Shown: piece by piece, positions 34,642-46,565 of the stretch
Position numbering within the stretch: position 1 is the first letter of the stretch
How the letters are laid out: each line of letters opens with the position of its first letter
From: Raphanus sativus
Taxonomy: Eukaryota > Streptophyta > Magnoliopsida > Brassicales > Brassicaceae
Assembly (NCBI RefSeq): GCF_000801105.2
Contig: NC_079515.1
Span: 1 to 64,000, forward strand
Length of the DNA stretch: 64,000 bases
Direction of reading: 5' to 3'
Notes under the pieces: generated by a model
The model's database searches: none
Seen by the model: the letters and a program-made list of their open reading frames with translations, nothing else
Told to the model about the DNA's origin: nothing
Made by a program: the position numbers and the translations under genes

Positions 34642-35230
34642 AACTCTTGTTGCCTCCACCATTCGGCCTTCTTTGAAACATATACCTACGAAGTGACCTC
34701 AACTTGCAATTGTTGCCTCCTCGTAAAATTTCCTGGTGCAACCTGCAAAGTGTACAAGCAGTCTGAACTCCAAACTCTTTTCAGGTTCTCTAGTATTAAG
34801 GAAACAAAAGTCTATATGAAGACTGCTTACATACAAGTCTCAATATAAATAATATATAATAACATAACCAAAAACCTCTGGAGCAGAAAGCTTCTTCTAA
34901 TACGAGCCAGCAGTAATCACCACAAGAGACAAGGTCCCATCTCTCAGGTCAGGCGATGAAAATATATAAAAATGTAGATCAAGGGAAACAAAAAAGTTTG
35001 ATAGTGCACAGGCCCAAAAGATATTTGAATCCATTGCACCAGAACTTTGAATTATTGTAAGTAGTAGTCATAATCAGAAGGATGAAGCCGCCACACCTTT
35101 TCTTTATACTTTATACTTTCCACCAAACTCTTTAATCCGCTAATCTAGCCCATCTCACTTTCTCTTCTTTCTTTCTTTTTCATATCGGTAGCGTCTTCGT
35201 TGCCGTCTACGCCTCTCTCACCATTCACGC
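34642..35230. other. Upstream region of WRKY45
   Basis: Non-coding, with pyrimidine-rich stretches near 35157-35180. No repeat or RNA gene recognised. Confidence 0.4.
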
Positions 35231-35245
35231 AGTCAAAGACACGTG
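35231..35245. promoter_or_regulatory. W-box and G-box upstream of WRKY45
   Basis: AGTCAA (35231-35236, TTGACT on the minus strand) is a W-box and CACGTG (35240-35245) a G-box, about 100 bp before the start codon. W-boxes commonly mediate auto- or cross-regulation of WRKY genes. Confidence 0.45.
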
Positions 35246-35345
35246 ACCTGGCTACTAGTCTTTTTTTTTTTTTGGAATTTACAAGTTCAAAAACATTGAT
35301 TATTTATTTCTCTCTCTCCACAGAACACGCAGAGGGGAGCAAGAA

Positions 35346-35861
35346 ATGGAGGATAGGTCATGTCAGGTGTTATTTCCATCTTCGTCAGTTGATCATCGCT
35401 TGTCTGGTGATCAAACTCAGATCAAAACGTCCTCCTCGTTACAACAGCATAACACTAACGAAGAAAAGAAACACAAGAGCAAGAAGAAAGAGAGAGAAGC
35501 CAGGTTTGCTTTCCAGACAAGAAGTCAGGTTGATATTCTGGATGATGGATACAGGTGGAGGAAGTACGGCCAAAAAGCTGTCAAGAACAATCCATTCCCC
35601 AGGTACCTATATATATATATATGCTTTTTTTTTCTTGTTAATTTGGTTGGTGCATGATAAATACTACTTAAATATGTGGGTAGGAGCTATTATAAGTGCA
35701 CAGAAAAAGGATGCAGAGTGAAGAAGCAAGTGCAGAGGCTATCAGGAGATGAAGGAGTGGTGGTTACCACTTACCAAGGTGTTCATACCCACCCCGTCGA
35801 TAAACCCTCCGATAACTTCCACCACATCTTGACCCAGATGCACATCTTCCCTCCCTTTTAG
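35346..35861 (+). CDS. WRKY45: WRKY transcription factor, group IIc, WRKY45-like
   Basis: Two exons, 35346-35602 and 35684-35861, split inside the WRKY domain at the conserved PR|SYYKC site by a GT-AG intron. The product is 144 residues. A Lys-rich nuclear-localisation-like stretch ([11 protein letters not shown]) precedes the domain. The domain has WRKYGQK near residue 80 and a C2H2 zinc knuckle: the two Cys of CTEKGC, then HTH in [12 protein letters not shown]. The C-terminus [14 protein letters not shown] is characteristic of WRKY45/WRKY75. It binds W-box DNA; the Arabidopsis homologue At3g01970 is tied to senescence and phosphate starvation. It is the first gene telomere-side of the duplicated block whose order is still syntenic. 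Confidence 0.93.
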
Positions 35862-36735
35862 TTTTCCTTTTTTTCTTTCCTTTTTTCTAATGCATACCGA
35901 TGTATCTTGGGTGGGTTTGGCTGGCGCAAAAGAATGCTGCTGAAGCAAGCTTTCAGACCAAAGCCCTTTATACTTTATTAAACTGGGCAATCGTGAATTA
36001 TACACACACACGCACACAGGCACTAGTACTTGTCTTTGGTTTTCCCTGGAATCTATCTCCTTTGATGGTGTCTTGGTGGACTCTGCTGCCCTGAAAAAAG
36101 CCATCAAACGCAGTCAACAGAGATGATAGACTGACTGAAGGAATCTCAACTGAACAAATCTATCTCCTTTGGTGTCGTGTCCAGAAATCAACGTCTAATT
36201 CCGAAGAGAGAGAGAGAGAGAGAGACAGAGAAGTAACCACTCAAAACTTGACGTGTGGCCCTTCAAGAGGAGCACCACCGCCGGCCAGTGTCACTGTCAG
36301 AATGAAATTGGTCAAACCATGAAACTCCTTCAAGCGGGCTTTACTTGAAAAGCAGCCCATTGTCCTCAATGGGCTCTAATGTTTGCTCTTTCTATAAGAT
36401 CAGCCCAAACAAGCCCAGCTGTAGTAGTAAGTAATTCACCATATTGAATTTATCACTTTTTCAAGTGCATCGACGACGATACAAGATCCGGCTATCAAAT
36501 TCCAACCATTTTAGAGATTCCAATGAGTTGCTTTTTTGAGTTTTTCACCTTCTCGAGTTTAGTCTACTTAGTCTCATCCCTGAATAAATTCAGTGGGATC
36601 ATTAATTTTAATATAAACCATTTTGATAAGGAAAATAACTAATCATAAATAAAGACCACACGTCATCTGGAATATTTTAATGTCTACGTAAGCAAATAAA
36701 AAGAAAAACGCATCGTACTAGAGATAATATACCTT
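35862..36735. other. 3' flank of WRKY45, up to the repeat arm
   Basis: No gene. A (GA)n run is at 36208-36226. The part before 36736 has no partner in the left arm because the gap intervenes. Confidence 0.5.
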
Positions 36736-37722
36736 TTGAAGGCCCATGTGATAAAAAAGCAAATACTGTATGTAACAGAATATATCACATTTATATTCTC
36801 AAAAGAAGATATGCCAAGTCTTTCTTCTTTTTCTATTCAAGTGTTCTAAGAAAGCACTCCTGCTGTTTCATATTGTATACTGTTTTAATCCAGTGTACAC
36901 ATATTCAAAATTATTTTTTATCCAATGTACTGTTTTTCAATTTATTTAATTATAATATTAAATTAAATTATTTAATTATAATTTAAAATCGGTTTATTTA
37001 GTTATAATTTAAATTATTTTAATTATTTATAAACATAGTACATTAGAATACAATAAGTCACACACAATACATGTAAAACATCATCTAATCCATTGTGTAA
37101 ATATCTTATATAGGTAGTGAAACAAAAAAAAAAAATAATTAGAACTTCATCTAATCTATTGAAGTGGAAGAAGCATTTTTTAATTTAAAAACGACATACT
37201 GAACTGTAAACATAACATCCTATGAGAACAAGCAATAAAAATGTTGGCTGTGAGCCTGTGCCACCGCCACACAACCGCACATTGCTTGGTTTTGTTTATA
37301 ATATCTTTGTCGAATAAATTTGTCCCCCATTCTTTATCAATAACAGAAAAGCTATCCACATTTTTTTTCTTCGACGACACCGATATGGATAAAGTATCTA
37401 TATTAGTAAGAATTTAAGAACAAGGTGATCTTTTTACCGCGAAAGAGAAATTTGTATTTATTTTAATCAGTTAAAATCGATGTATCGTCGTGGCCTGTTG
37501 AGCATGAAAGTTGGGAGTTATTCATCAAAAAAGTGATGCTTCTGAATGATAATTATTTGAAAGGGGAAGGACCACGCGTCTTCGATACCTCTCTATCTCT
37601 ATGCATGCCGTGGCTACAACATAACGAAACTTTCCTTTCCCATATATAAATAGATGCATACATGTGAAACACCAACAACAGGAGAAAAGAACGAATAGTA
37701 TACGTAAGTCATTAACTCGATC
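36736..37722. other. Intergenic, AT-rich
   Basis: Partner of 16267-17298; no gene seen. A short A-rich 5' leader with a CATATATAAATAGATG TATA-like site near 37641 precedes the next gene. Confidence 0.5.
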
Positions 37723-38238
37723 ATGGAGATGAACAGTTCAAGGAGATCAAGAGGGTTCAAGATAGCTAGGCTACTGCCCTTTTGCAAAGCTCTAAAGCCT
37801 CCAACTGCCTCCCAAGACCTTTATAATAATGTTCACTACACTTCCTCCACCACAACTTCCTACGCTCCTCAACCTGATTTCAGTAACTACGTAACTCCTC
37901 TTCCTCCTAAAGTTAGCTTCCTCCTTCAACCATGTACGTAATTAACTTAGATCTTTTGTATCTCACTATCTTTGCTTCATATATATCTCATGTACAAAAT
38001 AACCAGTGTTGTGGTGATGTGTTTGGCAGCCGTGGCTCACGAGGGGGAGGATCTGGAAAAGAAGCTGAACAAGATGAGAGAAAAGCTGACCGGTAGAGGG
38101 ATTAATGGTATGGACGATTCCGTTGACGCTAGAGCCGCTTCTTATATATCCTCGGTTCGAGAAAGGTTCAAGCTGGACCATTGTGAGAGAGTGACGACGA
38201 CTGTTGTTAGCTTAGATCATGAAGATGTTGACCGTTAG
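37723..38238 (+). CDS. At3g01960-like small protein, right copy
   Basis: Exons 37723-37933 and 38030-38238 (211 + 209 nt, 139 residues) joined in phase across a GT-AG intron. The protein has a basic N-terminus (MEMNSSRRSRGFKIARLLPF), a Thr/Ser/Pro-rich middle, a charged helix (EGEDLEKKLNKMREKL) and a tail ending DHEDVDR. No known domain. Intact and almost identical to the left copy, which argues that both copies are, or were until recently, functional alleles or duplicates. Confidence 0.75.
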
Positions 38239-38425
38239 GATTTAGGTGGATTTGACCTATAAATCTGTGTCAGAACACGTCAAAACCCACTCAAAACCAA
38301 AAAAAGAAAAAGACACTAGCGACACAAGCTTAAACCCGATACTATCTTTTACTGATTTAAATAAGGAAAATTGAAACTTTTGTTCCTACGAAATATGAAG
38401 CAATCATATTTGTGTACGTGAGTTA

Positions 38426-40306
38426 GAGCATCTCCAATGGTGTTACCACCATTGGAGTTCTTAGATCATCATTACTGGTTGTCCCAAAATTTGAGTCCTT
38501 AAATATTTTATTATTACTTTGTACTAAAGAAATTTTGTTAAGGCCAATCATAAAAATAGAGATTATTGGTAGGACTGTATAAGTTTCTTATTAGTCAAGA
38601 CTCAACCATCTCAATCAGTGTAATTTAAGAGAGACGAGATCAAATGGAACTCAAAAGCCTATTCATTGAAAAATAGAGCATGGCTCTTTATATAGCCACT
38701 TACAAACGACGGAAGCAAAGCTAACTCCTAAGAAATTGGAACAAGATAGACTTATTCAAAACATGAAACAACTTCAACGAATCCCTAAAGAATAGCGATA
38801 AGATCAACTATCTCTTGACCAATTATTCCTAACAAATCCTCTCCTAAACTAAACAGTTATGTTTTAGTTTATCTTGCAAACTCCAAACATGTCCCGTAAC
38901 TTCTCATACGCCTCCAACTTCAAAGGTTTTTGTCATGATGTCTGCAACCTGTAACTGTGCCTTGCAATGAACCAGCTCCACAACTCCATCATTTGTGAGA
39001 TCTCGAAGGAAATTGTACCTCACATCGATGTGCTTCCTTCTCTTGTGTAATACTGAATTCTTTGACAGCTTGATAATAGACATATTATCACAGTAAATGA
39101 TAGTGCCTCCTGTCTGCATCAAACCAATTTCTTCAAGTATTCTTCTCATTCAAATCACTTGACAGGCGCATGCTGCTGCTGCTACAAACTCAGCTTCTAT
39201 CGTCGATAGTGTGACCACCGGCTGTTTCTTTGAAGACCAAGAGATGACTGCATTACTTAAGAACAATGCATAACCCGATGTACTTCTTCTGCTATCCAAA
39301 TCCTCTGCATAATCACAAAGGAAGAGTTTCACCTTACTGAGCTTCGCTTTCTACGAGATAACAAAGGAAGAGTTTTTCTTCGATTGCTTTTTGTAAAAAA
39401 TGATGATCAAAGTATAACTTGAAAGAGGTAAGTTCCTGAGATTGTTCTGAAATTGATAGTTCGAAACCTAATCCATCAAAAACACAATCAATTCGAAACC
39501 TAATCCATCAACCAATAACAATTAATTTAGAAACCTAATTCATCAGGAACCAATCAATTTAGAAACCTAACTCATCAATTTCAGAACAACTAATCAAAAA
39601 CCCCTAATTAAAAGCATACCGACAGATGAAGAGCGATAGCGGAGCCACAACCAAAGGTCTAGAAGCCAGCATCAACGATCTGAACGGTCTTCTCATCGAC
39701 CTTGATCTGCAGCTACATCACATCACCGCACGCGGGACCTCCGACGAGTCCTGTACCGATACTGGGATCGTTCTTGTCGAAAGACCTGACGTTGCGGGGG
39801 TTATCGTAATGGTCAATGACGTTCTCGTGGTATGATCGAATCCAACAGATTGGTAGAGAGATAGAGATGATACTTCACCTACACCTGTCCCATAAGGACG
39901 CTTTGTTTTGTTCCTTAATTAAGGAACGTCCTTAACTTTATCAGCATTTTTTATTTTCTTTTAATTCACAATTATCGTAAGGACTCATTAAGAAACACCG
40001 ATAATCATGGTCTTATGATTATTAAACTAGTTTTTTTGTTTTTTTTTTAAATAGTTAAGGACTATGATCAAAATAGAGAGTCCAATGGTGTTTTCTAATT
40101 TTGAGTCCTTAGGAGAAAAAACAGATTTTGAATTTCGAAATCGATGAGTACATATTGTTCTGAAAGGAATCTACGGAGAGCATAAAAGGAGAATCAAGGT
40201 GAGATTGATAGAGAAGGAAACAGATTCATGGAACCTAATCGGAGAAACTATGGCATAAAGCGAACCTGAGCTAAGGATTTCTCTTCATCCTCCATTGGAG
40301 CTGCTC
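38426..40306. mobile_element. PIF/Harbinger-like element, right arm only
   Basis: Flanked by TTA duplications (38423-38425 and 40307-40309); the left arm has a single TTA at the intact site near 15560. The ends match as inverted repeats: GAGCATCTCCAATGG on the left, and GAGCAGCTCCAATGG is the reverse complement of the right end. No transposase remains. A truncated Ty1/copia retrotransposon (about 38574-39350) lies inside. 39626-39835 holds an open stretch of unclear origin that may be captured host DNA. Confidence 0.88.
38574..39350 (-). mobile_element. Truncated Ty1/copia retrotransposon 3' end
   Basis: The minus strand encodes a copia RNase H region: DLDSRRSTSGYALFLSNAVI, SWSSKKQP and LSTIEAEFVAAAA, then LHKRRKHIDVRYNFLRD and VADIMTK. 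It is broken by an in-frame stop between the two blocks (at 39150-39152) and by a frameshift near 38925. A polypurine stretch is followed by a 3' LTR that starts with TGTTAGGAAT near 38842 and runs to about 38574. Integrase, reverse transcriptase core and 5' LTR are missing, so it is dead. Confidence 0.8.
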
Positions 40307-40309
40307 TTA

Positions 40310-41353
40310 TGGGGGGAAAGCAAAAGCAGAACACGTCACTTGTTATTTGCTGAATTTTTTATATTTTTAACACAAACTTATATTAATTAAGAAAACTCTC
40401 TCAGAAAGAGCAGAAGAAGCATTACATAGGGTAGCCTTTTATTTGCTGAATAAAAATCAATAATAAAAGGAGTTGGTCAAACCACTAATTTGATTGTATT
40501 TGCTGGGTTCGAAAAAAAAAAAAAGATTGTATTTGCTGACTCATTAATACACTTCAAGGTTCAGCGAACAAAGCTCTTCTTGAACTGCATGGTTTAATCT
40601 TATCATCTTATGTAACCTCATCTTTCCAACTTTCTATAACATACTTTATCATGAATCGAGAACATGGTCTTTGATTCAGCAGCTAACCATGTTCTGACTC
40701 ATATATCATTCATTGACCCTAGAGCTAAGAGCTTGTATAACGCACTTATTATATTTTCCCTCTGATGTAATTGTATCAGCCCATCTGCCCATGCAAATTT
40801 AGGTAATACCAAACTAAAGCTCATAGAAAAATATCCCTCAACCAAAGCTTCCCCTCAAAAGAACCAACAGCTATAGACACTTTGACGACTTCTACTCCAG
40901 CTTTTGAGCCACCTTCTTTTGAAATTTCTCATGTCGTTTAAGACACACAAATGAACCCAAACTTGCAAGTTCAGATGCTCAAATTGATCCTCCGCTACTT
41001 ATTTTTCTAGTGAAATCTCTATGGATTGCTAAGGTACACCACCTACAAGGCACACAACTCACTCCCCTAAAAAAATTCAGTTGTTGATCCACTTACCACA
41101 AGGCTGCTTAGTCTTATCTTAGTAAACGCTTATGTTTTATTTAAATTTGAAAGCCTTTTTACAAAAAAAAAAGAAATAAAATGTAGGTAATACATGGAGT
41201 TTATAAAGTTAACTTTACGGACGAATTCATGGTAAAGGATGAATACATGAAAAATCATTAATCAATAAAATTTCCACAAGGGAATCAGAAATCTAGAAGA
41301 CGCATAGATTCAGAAATTGAAGGGACTGTATGAAATGAAGCTGGTTTAATTAA
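40310..41353. other. Intergenic, partner of 12693-15700
   Basis: No gene. It lacks the Harbinger-like element and the ~290-bp segment found in the left arm. A poly-A run sits near 40511. Confidence 0.5.
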
Positions 41354-41566
41354 TTAGGCCGCGTAGATGTGGATGTTAAGGGCGATGAGGGAGATGGTGA
41401 TGAAAGCGAAGAAGAGGAGAGTGTGGATGACAATGGAAGGACCGCTTGTTTGAGACCCACCGAACTCAACCGCTTTGCTCTTTCCAGGCAACTGAAACAG
41501 AACTCCAGGGCTCAACAGTATGAAAAAAACCACCGACATCAACACCGGTCCCCAGTCCAACCCCAT
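41354..41566 (-). CDS. DUF3339 small membrane protein B, right copy
   Basis: 70 residues, protein identical to the left-arm copy at 12480-12692, starting MGLDWGPVLMSVVF at 41566. Two hydrophobic helices are joined by LSPGVLFQLPGKSK. Function of the family is unknown. The only marked difference is in the leader: the GA repeat before the start codon is about 150 bp instead of about 38 bp. Confidence 0.88.
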   Translation of the reverse strand: MGLDWGPVLMSVVFFILLSPGVLFQLPGKSKAVEFGGSQTSGPSIVIHTLLFFAFITISLIALNIHIYAA

Positions 41567-41598
41567 TTCGATCTCTTTGTTTTCCTACGTCTCTCCTT

Positions 41599-43010
<1,412 letters not shown>

Positions 43011-43223
43011 ATGGGAGGAGCTGACTGGGGTCCGGTGGCGGTAGCGGTGGTGCTGTTCGTAGTGTTATCTCCGGGACTTCTCTTTCAGTTGCCAGCGAGA
43101 AGAAGGGTGTTGGAGTGCGGCAACATGACCACGAGTGGCATATCCATATTGGTTCATGCCATCCTTTTTTTCGCTATTATCACGATTTTGGTCATCGCCA
43201 TTCAAATTCACATCCACATCTAG
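43011..43223 (+). CDS. DUF3339 small membrane protein A, right copy
   Basis: 70 residues from the ATG at 43011 (MGGADWGPVAVAVVLFVVLS); an in-frame TTG at 42996 is not a start. LSPGLLFQLPARRR and the second hydrophobic segment ending IHIHI match the left copy exactly over the coding part. Function unknown. It is divergently placed relative to its paralogue at 41354-41566. Confidence 0.85.
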   Translation: MGGADWGPVAVAVVLFVVLSPGLLFQLPARRRVLECGNMTTSGISILVHAILFFAIITILVIAIQIHIHI

Positions 43224-43479
43224 TTTGTGTGGGTTTGTTTATTTCTCCTATAATTATAAAAGGTCTACAAGTTAGGCTGTACAAATTCCCCCTCATGGGA
43301 TCGATGTTGGTGTAAAATCATGGAATGCATTATTCAAGAATCAACAATATAAATTATCTTCGTTGTATAGGTATATTGTTGTAATCGTCGAAAATTGATC
43401 ATTTAGATTTTTATTTTTTATGGTTCAATCAATACATTGAATTTTAAACCTAAGAGATCGATCTAAATTGGAATAGAAC

Positions 43480-43798
43480 TGATGTAGCGGAAACTACGAT
43501 AACACAATAAATCATATTTAGTCGGAAAATACTTAGGATCAAAATCTTCTTGATTCGTTGAGAATTTTCGAGTTCTAGCCGAGGAAATAAAAGGTTTCAA
43601 ACCTCTCTTTATTAAAATATGAATATCAATAATCTCCTACCACTCTAGACATAAGATGTCTATTTATATGAAAACCAAATAACCTAATAACTATTAAAAT
43701 CTTTAAGATAATTATAACTATTTAAAATAAATATCAAAACAAATAATAAACTAGATAATTAAGATATTTTGAATATATCCAAATATCTCTCTGCATCA
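43480..43798. mobile_element. Solo-LTR-like insertion
   Basis: This 319-bp stretch is absent from the left arm. It starts TGATG and ends CATCA, as an LTR does. The flanks (AGAAC / GAAGC) are not a clean 5-bp duplication, so the call is tentative. Confidence 0.45.
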
Positions 43799-43924
43799 GA
43801 AGCGATGTAATACAACAAAGAGATCTGATATTCAAAGTGCGAGATTTCAAGCTCACACAAAACTCTCTCATTATTTTAGTTGTTTATTTTTTGTTTCTCA
43901 TTATTATTGCTGTATATGTATTTA

Positions 43925-45132
43925 CTAGGTGATTTTCCCGTGCTCATGCACGGATATAAATATTTATAAAGTAAATATACTATAATAATTAACTATTATT
44001 TATTTTTAATTTTATATTAATTTATGATTGTATGCGTAATTTATATTAATAATATTATATTACCTTAATTAGACATACAATTTTAGATATGTTATATATT
44101 GTCAATTTTATTGTTTTTCCACTCGATTTAATTATTATTTGGATATATTGGTTTGCATTTATTTCGAATTCAATTATAATATTTTATTTTAAATATATTA
44201 AAATATTGATTAATTTTCTTATTTTCATTTAGGTTGTTTGATTGGTTGTCTTATATATTATATATGTAAATATATGTTAAGATGATTATTTATAGCTTAA
44301 GATATATTATGCTTGGAATGAAATAAAAGATAAACTAAAATGTCGTATTCCAAATTAAATAAATTAATATAATGATGATATTATGAAGTCTCAAGTCTAC
44401 ATACATAAAATTTACAAAAGAACTTAATTGTAACAGTTGATTAATATTTTATTTTTATTTATTAATATATCTTGAATCATCCTATAATTTATATTTATAA
44501 AATTAATTATTACCATAAAATTATATATTCTTATTGTAGTTTAATCTATGCTATCAGATATATGTTGGATTAGTCGAGTTAATCATGTTGTGAGTATATT
44601 AAGTTTCATATATTCTTTCAAATTCAAAATGAAATATAATTATCTTTACTATAGTTAATTCATATCAAATTATCTTTATTTATCGTTTAATGTGCATGTA
44701 TTTTCACATATTTATCAATGATCCAGATTATCTGTGTGAAATTTTCTTTTATGAAATCACATTATGTAAAAATACATAATTTTCATCTAAGAAAATATAG
44801 ATATAAATAAAGTACTTTATTACTTCAAAATATATTTTATGTTATTTTTAAAATGAAAATTTACTATTTTGTGAACTTTCCTTTTTAATGAAATTATATC
44901 ATATAGACATATATTTTCGTTTTTAAATTTGCTTTTAAACTTTATAAATGTTTCCTTTTTATTATATATTTTATTTTGGAAAAATATTAAAAGGAAACTA
45001 AATAAAAAATTAATAAAAATATTTAACTGTAATAATTTTTATTCATTAAGGGTATCACTATAATTAACCATCGTGAGAATTAACGTGAGCGCGACACATA
45101 GGAAACTGACTTTTCAAATAATATTATAGCGA
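43925..45132 (-). mobile_element. Non-autonomous Helitron, right arm only
   Basis: On the minus strand it starts TCGCTATAATATTATTTG (45132 downward) and ends CTAG (43928-43925). A hairpin CCGTGC/GCACGG (43938-43953, loop TCAT) lies 9 nt from the end. Flanking host bases are A (43924) and T (45133). The left arm near 9122 reads straight through as TGTATTTA|TATGTAA on the matching strand, an exact empty site. Its ends differ from the other Helitrons here, so it is a different family. The interior is AT-rich with no gene. Confidence 0.93.
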
Positions 45133-45337
45133 TATGTAGTTTGTTTACAATCTAACCAATAAATAATTTTCACTTGTTAAAAAAAAAAGACTTGCCCAAT
45201 GAAAATTGGGCCGTTTGGGATATTTGGGCTGAGACTATTATTTGACAAAGTAACAAAGGCCCTCCTTACTCTGACCACAAAGCAAAGCAAAGCAAAGGAA
45301 GCAGCTGTCTTGGTGGTGGTTATCTGCAAAAAAAGAA

Positions 45338-46150
45338 GAAGATGGACATGGGATTCGCAGACCGTCGAAATACTAGCAGGAACCATCTGGTGACCCATGT
45401 CTCAAAGTCAACGCAAAAGGGAAGCTCTTCTTTGCTTTGTTACTGATCTGATCTGCTATTTTATTCATTCAATTCAATTCAATTTGGGGGGTGATTGACA
45501 GGAGGAGCCCTTCAATGCCTCGCTCTGCCTTAGTGTCATCTTATGTCACTTCCAGTATCCATCTTTTCTACAAGCGAAATCATGGTCGAAAAGGTCCTCT
45601 TCTCTTTCTCTCCACTTTTTGTTTCTGTTTTTTTTTGCCAAAGTACAACAATGTTACTGCTGCTACTCTACATGTCTTCTATCTTTGTATTATTTTAGGC
45701 CTTTTTCTCACTTCTTGTATGTGTTGAAATGCAGTGAACCCTCTTAGCCAAGCCACAAATCCTTGGAGAGGTTTGATATCTTTCTCTTTTGCCTCCTCAG
45801 CAGCAAAACTAGTCTCATCATCAACAAAAAAGAATGCCATGTCTATCTCAGCAAAAGTGTCATACCAAAAAAGATTTTCCCTGTTCAGAGGTAAAGAATA
45901 TTTTACCCTCTCTTTCTAGTATTCATTGGCTTTGATGTCTCCCATAGTACCGAGGTCATCGGCAATGCAGGTAAAGCCTCTCATCATTATTCTCAGATAA
46001 GTGGATTATTGACATTATCTTGTTGAACAGTTGTGGGAATGGGCAGTTGCCGGAAAACGTGGAGTCAGTGTGGAACCTAAGAGGGGTGCTCAACGCCGTT
46101 GCACCGTGTCCTGAACCCACTCAACTTGTGGATCAATGTCCTCTTCTTTG
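45338..46150 (+). other. Possible small spliced gene or non-coding transcript, right copy
   Basis: Exon-like blocks are conserved in both arms. A frame can be followed in this copy: MPRSALVSSYVTSSIHLFYK (from 45515), then after an AG near 45735 NPLSQATNPWRGLISFSFAS, then VFIGFDVSHSTEVIGNA near 45920-45970, then VVGMGSCRKTWSQCGT and a stop near 46082. Junction phases agree, giving roughly 107 residues, but I recognise no family. The same frame is broken in the left arm. Its promoter side holds GGGCC motifs. It may be a lineage-specific gene or a long non-coding RNA. An additional conserved open stretch lies at 46274-46459. Confidence 0.35.
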
Positions 46151-46565
46151 ACCTCTTCTCGGTTTCAAAACACAAGACTCTTTAAAAAAGAATGTATCCA
46201 CCTGTGATTATTCTTTTAGCTTTTCGTCCTAGTTTGGTGCGTTATTTTAATATCCAACCACTGTTTACCGATTTTGATGCATTATTATTTTTATAACAAA
46301 TGTGCTTGCAATATCGTATGGTTGAGCACATTTATCAATAGTGCATGCTCCTTGATTGCTTCGCAGTCCACTTTCCTCCTAATCTTCGTGTGCGCCTCGT
46401 CTTATTCGATCCATGCTTGTATAACCGCAATTCTGGCGTCAATTTGCAACACAAGGTAAAAAAATCGAGTATTTACACAAACCTAAACCACATTATCATT
46501 GGATTAAACTAAAATAATTTTAGTTGGGTAGAAGATTGAATAAGCAAGAGGACTATTAAATAATA

